Of a stretch of DNA of 64,000 bases, positions 59,773 through 64,000 are shown in pieces. The notes beneath the pieces are model-generated. The model saw nothing but the letters and a program-made list of their open reading frames with translations, was not told the origin of the DNA and ran no database searches. A program made the translations under genes and the position numbers. The stretch spans positions 1,984,001 through 2,048,000 of the forward strand of contig NZ_CP108101.1 in NCBI RefSeq assembly GCF_036195325.1, in the 5' to 3' direction. This DNA comes from Streptomyces sp. NBC_00234. Lineage in GTDB: Bacteria > Actinomycetota > Actinomycetes > Streptomycetales > Streptomycetaceae. Position 1 is the first letter of the stretch; every line of letters starts with the position of its first letter.

Positions 59773-60429
59773 TTACTCGGCCGCCTTCTTCTTCTCCTCG
59801 GCGTCCTCGATCAGCGCCTCGGCGAGCTGCTGCATGGACAGCCGGCGGTCCATCGACGTCTTCTGGATCCACCGGAAGGCGGCGGGCTCGGAGAGGCCGT
59901 AGTCCGTCTGCAGGATGCTCTTCGCGCGGTCCACCAGCTTCCGGGTCTCCAGCCGCTGGGAGAGGTCCGCGACCTCGCCCTCCAGGGCCTTCAGCTCCGC
60001 GAACCGGGACACCGCCATCTCGATGGCCGGCACCACGTCGCTCTTGCTGAACGGCTTCACGAGGTACGCCATGGCTCCGGCGTCCCGGGCCCGCTCGACG
60101 AGATCGCGCTGCGAGAACGCGGTGAGCATGAGGACGGGCGCGATGGACTCCTCGGCGATCTTCTCGGCGGCGGAGATCCCGTCGAGGACGGGCATCTTCA
60201 CATCGAGGATCACGAGGTCGGGCTTGTGCTCCCGGGCCAGCTCGACGGCCTGCTGCCCGTCGCCGGCCTCGCCGACGACCGAGTAGCCCTCCTCCTCCAG
60301 CATCTCTTTGAGGTCGAGGCGGATGAGCGCCTCGTCCTCGGCGATGACGACACGGGTCGTCAGCGGCGGGACGTGCGACTTGTCGTCGTCGACGGCGTCT
60401 ACGGGCTGGGGCGACTCGGGGGTGGTCAC
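59773..60429 (-). CDS. ANTAR-domain response regulator (PdtaR-like)
   Basis: A 218-residue response regulator. Receiver domain at ~25-145: acidic EDE pocket (VVIAEDEALIRLD), phosphoacceptor Asp in LVILDVKMPVLDG, Thr in MLTAFSQ and Lys in VKPFSKSD. The C-terminal ANTAR domain (DRAKSILQTDYGLSEPAAFRWIQKTSMDRRLS) binds paired hairpins in RNA and antiterminates transcription. A partner histidine kinase is not nearby. GTG 60429 with AAGGAG five bases away. Actinobacterial PdtaR homologues act with PdtaS. Confidence 0.93.
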   Translation of the reverse strand: MTTPESPQPVDAVDDDKSHVPPLTTRVVIAEDEALIRLDLKEMLEEEGYSVVGEAGDGQQAVELAREHKPDLVILDVKMPVLDGISAAEKIAEESIAPVLMLTAFSQRDLVERARDAGAMAYLVKPFSKSDVVPAIEMAVSRFAELKALEGEVADLSQRLETRKLVDRAKSILQTDYGLSEPAAFRWIQKTSMDRRLSMQQLAEALIEDAEEKKKAAE

Positions 60430-60524
60430 GGGGCTCCTTGTTCCAGGGCAGGTACTGCTGCAAAGCAGCCTACCTACCTGCTGCGCGCTTCTGTCACCAG
60501 GTACACTTCTGACCGGACTAGCAA

Positions 60525-60611
60525 GCCGGGTTGGCGCAATTGGCTGACGCGGAGGTCTCAAACACCTCTGTCCGAAAGGACATGTGGGTTCGAATCCCAT
60601 ACCCGGCACCA
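60525..60611 (+). tRNA. tRNA-Leu (anticodon CAA)
   Basis: Acceptor GCCGGGT pairs with ACCCGGC (60601-60607). D-arm GCG...CGC, anticodon stem GAGGT/ACCTC around loop CTCAAAC (anticodon CAA, reading UUG), long class II variable arm GTCC-GAAA-GGAC, and T-arm GTGGG-TTCGAAT-CCCAT are all complete. Discriminator A and CCA are encoded (60608-60611). The variable arm identifies a leucine tRNA. Confidence 0.96.
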
Positions 60612-60616
60612 GCACA

Positions 60617-60654
60617 AAAAGCGGATGTTCACGTTCTCGTGAACATCCGCTTTT
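60617..60654 (+). terminator. Intrinsic terminator of tRNA-Leu
   Basis: Perfect 17-bp stem AAAAGCGGATGTTCACG (60617-60633) and 60638-60654, TTCT loop, ending in TTTT. It is a classical Rho-independent terminator 5 bases after the tRNA. Confidence 0.9.
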
Positions 60655-60693
60655 CGTTGCACAAGGCGACTTTGCGTAACTCATGGTGTTCAT

Positions 60694-61479
60694 ATGAACT
60701 TCTATGGAACTGAGCTTCGGCAGAAGGCCGTCGCGCTGCTCCGCAGCGGCGCCAAGAACGCCGACGTGGCACGAAAGCTGAACGTCCCCGCAGGCACCAT
60801 CGGCTATTGGAAGCCCATGGACCGTGCCAAGCGGGGCGAGTGTCCGGGAGCCCACCGTTCCCCGTGCCCCCGCTGCGACGGGCAGTTGGATCCGGCCGCG
60901 TACGCCTATCTGCTCGGCCTCTATCTCGGCGACGGTCACATCGTCCAGAACAGATCCATGAGAACACCCAGTCTGTCCGTCACCTGTGCGGATTCGTGGC
61001 CCGGCCTGATGGACCTGTGCGAGGAAGCCATGCGCACCGTCTTCCCGGCGAACTCGGTGTGCCGAGTCCGGCGGAAGGGCTGCCATGAGGTCAAGATGTA
61101 CTCGAAGCACTTGTGGTGCCTGTTTCCCCAGCATGGCCCCGGCAGAAAGCACGGCCGCCCGATCGTCCTCGCATCCTGGCAGCAGCAGCTCGTCGACGCC
61201 CACCCCTGGGAATTCGTCCGGGGTCTCATCCATTCCGACGGCTGCCGGAACATGAACTGGACGACTCGCATCGTCCGAGGCGAGCAGAAGCGATACAAGT
61301 ATCCGCGGTACTGGTTCACCAACGTCTCGGACGATATCCGCCAGCTCTACACCGACACCCTCGACAAGCTCGGTATCGAGTGGAAGCACTGCACCCGCGC
61401 GGGCAAGAAGTACAACATCTCCGTCGCCCGACGGGCATCCGTAGCGCTCATGGATGCTCACGTCGGGCCAAAGTACTGA
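60694..61479 (+). CDS. Stand-alone HTH + LAGLIDADG homing-endonuclease-like protein
   Basis: A 261-residue protein. An N-terminal helix-turn-helix (residues ~10-45, LRSGAKNADVARKLNVPAGTI) precedes a CPRC element (58-61, perhaps zinc), then two LAGLIDADG-type motifs: AYLLGLYLGDG at 71-81 and FVRGLIHSDGC at 174-184, each with the expected Asp. So it is a pseudo-dimeric LAGLIDADG protein outside any intron or intein. It starts 40 bp after the tRNA-Leu terminator and has visibly lower GC than its neighbours. Whether it cleaves DNA or regulates is unknown. ATG 60694 lacks a clear ribosome site. Confidence 0.8.
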   Translation: MNFYGTELRQKAVALLRSGAKNADVARKLNVPAGTIGYWKPMDRAKRGECPGAHRSPCPRCDGQLDPAAYAYLLGLYLGDGHIVQNRSMRTPSLSVTCADSWPGLMDLCEEAMRTVFPANSVCRVRRKGCHEVKMYSKHLWCLFPQHGPGRKHGRPIVLASWQQQLVDAHPWEFVRGLIHSDGCRNMNWTTRIVRGEQKRYKYPRYWFTNVSDDIRQLYTDTLDKLGIEWKHCTRAGKKYNISVARRASVALMDAHVGPKY

Positions 61480-61485
61480 GCCGCC

Positions 61486-62919
61486 CTACTTCGGGCTGTC
61501 GTCCTCGCCGATGTGGTGGACGCGGACCAGGTTCGTGGAGCCGGCGACTCCGGGCGGGGAGCCCGCCGTGATCACCACCACATCGCCCTTCTTGCAGCGG
61601 CCGATCCTCAGCAGCTCCTCGTCGACCTGGGCCACCATCGCGTCCGTCGACTCCACGTGCGGGCCGAGGAAGGTCTCGACGCCCCAGGTGAGGTTGAGCT
61701 GGGAGCGGGTGGCCGGGTCCGGGGTGAAGGCCAGGAGCGGGATCGGGGAGCGGTAGCGCGAGAGGCGTTTGACCGTGTCGCCGCTCTGGGTGAAGGCGAC
61801 GAGGAATTTCGCGCCGAGGAAGTCGCCCATCTCGGCCGCGGCGCGGGCGACCGCGCCGCCCTGGGTGCGGGGTTTGTTGCGGTCGGTAAGGGGCGGGAGG
61901 CCCTTGGCGAGGATGTCTTCCTCGGCGGCTTCCACGATGCGGGACATCGTGCGGACGGTTTCGACGGGGTATTTGCCGACACTGGTCTCGCCGGAGAGCA
62001 TCACGGCGTCCGTGCCGTCGATGACGGCGTTGGCGACGTCGGACGCTTCGGCGCGGGTGGGGCGGGAGTTGTCGATCATTGAGTCGAGCATCTGGGTGGC
62101 GACGATGACCGGCTTGGCGTTGCGCTTGGCGAGCTTGATGGCTCGCTTCTGGACGATCGGGACCTGTTCCAGGGGCATTTCGACGCCGAGGTCGCCGCGG
62201 GCGACCATGATGCCGTCGAAGGCGGCGACGATGCTGTCGATGTTCTCGACGGCCTGGGGCTTCTCGACCTTGGCGATGACGGGGAGGTGGCGGTCCTCCT
62301 CCTTCATGACGCGGTGGACGTCGTCGATGTCGTGTCCGCTGCGTACGAAGGAGAGGGCGATGATGTCGGCGCCGATGCGCAGGGCCCAGCGCAGGTCGTC
62401 GATGTCCTTCTCGGAGAGTGCGGGGACGGAGACGGCGACGCCGGGGAGGTTGAGTCCTTTGTGGTCGGAGACCATGCCGCCTTCTACGACGACGGTGCGG
62501 ACGTTGGGGCCGTCGACCTCGGTGACTTCGAGGGTGACGCGGCCGTCGTCGACGAGGATGCGTTCTCCGGCGGTGACGTCGGCGGCGAGGCCGTCGTAGG
62601 TGGTGCCGCAGGTGTGGCGGTCGCCTTCCATGGGTTCGACGGTGATGGTGAAGGCGTCGCCGCGTTCAAGGAGTACGGGGCCTTCGCGGAAGCGTCCCAG
62701 GCGGATCTTCGGACCTTGAAGGTCGGCGAGGATGCCGACGCTGCGGCCGGTTTCTTCGGATGCTTTGCGGACGTGGCGGTACCGCGCTTCGTGGTCGGCG
62801 TAGGTGCCGTGGCTGAGGTTGAAGCGGGCGATGTCCATTCCGGCTTCGACCAATGCCTTGATCTGGTCGTATGTGTCGGTTGCTGGTCCCAGGGTACAAA
62901 CGATTTTCGCTCGGCGCAT
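61486..62919 (-). CDS. pyk: Pyruvate kinase
   Basis: A 477-residue glycolytic enzyme converting PEP and ADP to pyruvate and ATP. N-terminal RRAKIVCTLGPATDTYDQI, the active-site IAKVEKPQAVENIDSIV (Lys, Glu) and MVARGDLGVEMP (metal Asp) are intact; the C-terminal allosteric domain is complete. ATG 62919. TAGGCT lies 6 bases before the ATG and a palindrome just upstream, so the mRNA is predicted to be leaderless and repressor-controlled. It converges with the LAGLIDADG gene, 6 bp apart. Confidence 0.96.
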   Translation of the reverse strand: MRRAKIVCTLGPATDTYDQIKALVEAGMDIARFNLSHGTYADHEARYRHVRKASEETGRSVGILADLQGPKIRLGRFREGPVLLERGDAFTITVEPMEGDRHTCGTTYDGLAADVTAGERILVDDGRVTLEVTEVDGPNVRTVVVEGGMVSDHKGLNLPGVAVSVPALSEKDIDDLRWALRIGADIIALSFVRSGHDIDDVHRVMKEEDRHLPVIAKVEKPQAVENIDSIVAAFDGIMVARGDLGVEMPLEQVPIVQKRAIKLAKRNAKPVIVATQMLDSMIDNSRPTRAEASDVANAVIDGTDAVMLSGETSVGKYPVETVRTMSRIVEAAEEDILAKGLPPLTDRNKPRTQGGAVARAAAEMGDFLGAKFLVAFTQSGDTVKRLSRYRSPIPLLAFTPDPATRSQLNLTWGVETFLGPHVESTDAMVAQVDEELLRIGRCKKGDVVVITAGSPPGVAGSTNLVRVHHIGEDDSPK

Positions 62920-62925
62920 GGTTCG

Positions 62926-62953
62926 AGCCTAAACCTTACCTACGGGTAGGTAA
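62926..62953 (-). promoter_or_regulatory. pyk promoter with palindromic operator
   Basis: Minus strand TAGGCT (62931-62926) is a -10 six bases before the pyk ATG. Directly upstream is a perfect palindrome TTACCTAC-GG-GTAGGTAA (62936-62953, plus strand), whose outer half overlaps the expected -35 position. A TetR- or similar dimer binding here would block initiation. Confidence 0.6.
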
Positions 62954-63039
62954 TTGGCTCTGCATGACACCTCAACAACCAATGCGTGAAGGGTTATTGA
63001 CAAGTGTTGAATTGTGCACGGGGGTGCTCCGATGAGCGT

Positions 63040-63747
63040 TTATCGGAGTGTGGGGGGATCGATCGTGAACGATGCCTCGACCTGTGCGTGCACGGTCTGG
63101 CGTACGGGTTCGAGGTCGACGGGTTCCGCGTCGGCGGCGAGTTCTGTTCCGGCGGAGCTGTAGGCGACGCTGCGGCTCGCGAATCCGGCTCGTCCGGGGC
63201 GGCCGGCGCTGGTGCCGGTGTCGGCGAGTTCGAGGAGGGCGCCGAGTTCGGTGTCGAGGGCTTCGGCGTATTCGCGGGCTCGCTGGACGGCTTCGCGTAC
63301 GGCTTGGCGGCGGGCGGCGGCGTGGACGGGTGAGTCGGGGCGCAGGGCCCACCAGGGGCCTTCGACGCGGGTGAGTTCCTGGTCGGCGAGGCGGGTGGTG
63401 AGTTCGCCGAGTGCGGTGAAGTCGGTGAGTGCGACGTTGAGCTGGACGCTGCCGTGGTAGGCGCGGACGCGTTCGCCGCGGCCGTGGCGGGTGAGTTCGG
63501 GGCTGATGGAGAGGGTGCCCGTTTCGAGTGTGTCGATGGCTTCGCCGTAGCTCTTGATGAGTTCCAGGGCCTGGGTGTTGCGTCGGGTGAGGTCGTCGAG
63601 GGCGGTGCGTCGGTCGGTGCCGCGGGCGGAGACGGTGACGAGGATGCGGGCGATGTCGGGGTCGGCTTCGATGCGGGCTTCGCCGCGGACGGTGACGCGG
63701 GGGGTTCGGGGGGTTCCGTAGGGGCGCGGGGTGTCGTTTTCGGTCAT
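63040..63747 (-). CDS. SIMPL (DUF541) domain protein
   Basis: A 235-residue protein of the SIMPL family (VTVRGEARIEADPDIARILVTVSARG at the N terminus, LETGTLSISPELTRHG, YHGSVQLNVALTDF). Many members are exported, but this one has no signal peptide or membrane helix, so it is probably cytoplasmic. Function unknown. ATG 63747 gives MTENDTPRPYG; the longer frame from 63786 is unlikely. Confidence 0.87.
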   Translation of the reverse strand: MTENDTPRPYGTPRTPRVTVRGEARIEADPDIARILVTVSARGTDRRTALDDLTRRNTQALELIKSYGEAIDTLETGTLSISPELTRHGRGERVRAYHGSVQLNVALTDFTALGELTTRLADQELTRVEGPWWALRPDSPVHAAARRQAVREAVQRAREYAEALDTELGALLELADTGTSAGRPGRAGFASRSVAYSSAGTELAADAEPVDLEPVRQTVHAQVEASFTIDPPTLR

Positions 63748-63870
63748 GCGTTCACTGTGGCACGGGGGTCCGCGTGCGGTGGTCATCAGATCGAAACCTG
63801 TCTGGGGTGTTGCGGGAGGTGGTGGCTGGGCCAGAATCTACGCGCGTTGCTCGAATGAACGAGGAGTCAA

Positions 63871-64000
63871 GGATGCCGTTGAACCGTAGGACGTTTTTGG
63901 GCCGTTCGGCTGCTGCCGGTGCGGGTGTGGCGATAGCGGGCGGTGTCGCGGCGGGGCCGGCCGGGGCCGCCGGGCAGGCGGGTCGGCACCGTCCGGCGAA
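63871..64000 (+). CDS. Tat-exported protein, N terminus only (3' truncated)
   Basis: The open frame from ATG 63871 runs off the window after 43 codons. It reads MPLNRRTFLGRSAAAGAG then AIAGGVAAGPAGAAG, a twin-arginine signal peptide (RRTFLG) with the usual Ala-rich h-region. GAGGAG lies nine bases upstream. An upstream in-frame ATG at 63853 is less likely. The mature protein cannot be identified. Confidence 0.75.

Overview
The window is a stretch of high-GC actinobacterial chromosome, almost certainly Streptomyces. The coding pattern is GC-rich at third positions, GTG starts and 4-base GTGA/ATGA gene overlaps are frequent, and several families are typical of the genus (SPW_0924, DUF6343, a mycothiol-dependent isomerase-like protein, a four-domain ribosomal protein S1). 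From memory, the order uvrA - uvrB - coaE - rpsA - polA - liv operon - ANTAR regulator - tRNA-Leu - pyk matches a conserved core region of Streptomyces chromosomes; I could not check this by search.

Layout. 1-7.2 kb: end of an XRE-type regulator, a Tat-exported Rieske lipoprotein, uvrA (reverse), a mycothiol-dependent isomerase-like gene, a metallo-beta-lactamase-fold hydrolase, and terC preceded by a yybP-ykoY (Mn2+) riboswitch whose 3' strand can pair with the terC ribosome binding site. 7.4-12.5 kb: two TerD-family stress proteins and uvrB. 12.5-22.5 kb: MHYT membrane sensor, secreted glycerophosphodiesterase, Ogt methyltransferase, MFS exporter, a pseudouridine-degradation pair (psuG plus PfkB kinase), a uridine-kinase-like protein lacking a P-loop lysine, a cupin, and an HxlR regulator divergent from an aminotransferase/C39-peptidase pair. 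22.5-36 kb: a DUF3574 protein, a SWIM/SNF2 helicase pair, an SPFH protein, secreted hydrolases, DoxX, methyltransferase, coaE, PAC2 and a Tat-exported amine oxidase. 36-47.6 kb: beta-helix exoprotein, rpsA, methyltransferase, hrpB, DUF3068, lytic transglycosylase, DUF4184, beta-lactamase-like hydrolase. 47.7-64 kb: polA, an FdhF/YdeP-type molybdoenzyme, a thioesterase, a five-gene branched-chain amino acid ABC transporter (liv) operon, an ANTAR response regulator, tRNA-Leu(CAA), a stand-alone HTH + LAGLIDADG endonuclease-like gene, pyk, a SIMPL protein and the start of a Tat substrate.

The genes are mostly housekeeping (nucleotide excision repair, replication, translation, CoA and glycolysis enzymes, nutrient uptake). 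The accessory-looking parts are few: a 182-bp palindromic, transposase-less repeat at 42.5 kb with a shortened sibling at 18.6 kb and a possible relic at 39.9 kb, and the LAGLIDADG gene placed just after the tRNA. The repeats end in CTAG, and that tetranucleotide supplies the TAG stop codon of four flanking genes. Several genes also show a compact promoter with TAnnnT 6-7 bases before the ATG, predicting leaderless mRNAs. I see no CRISPR array, rRNA, prophage or biosynthetic cluster.
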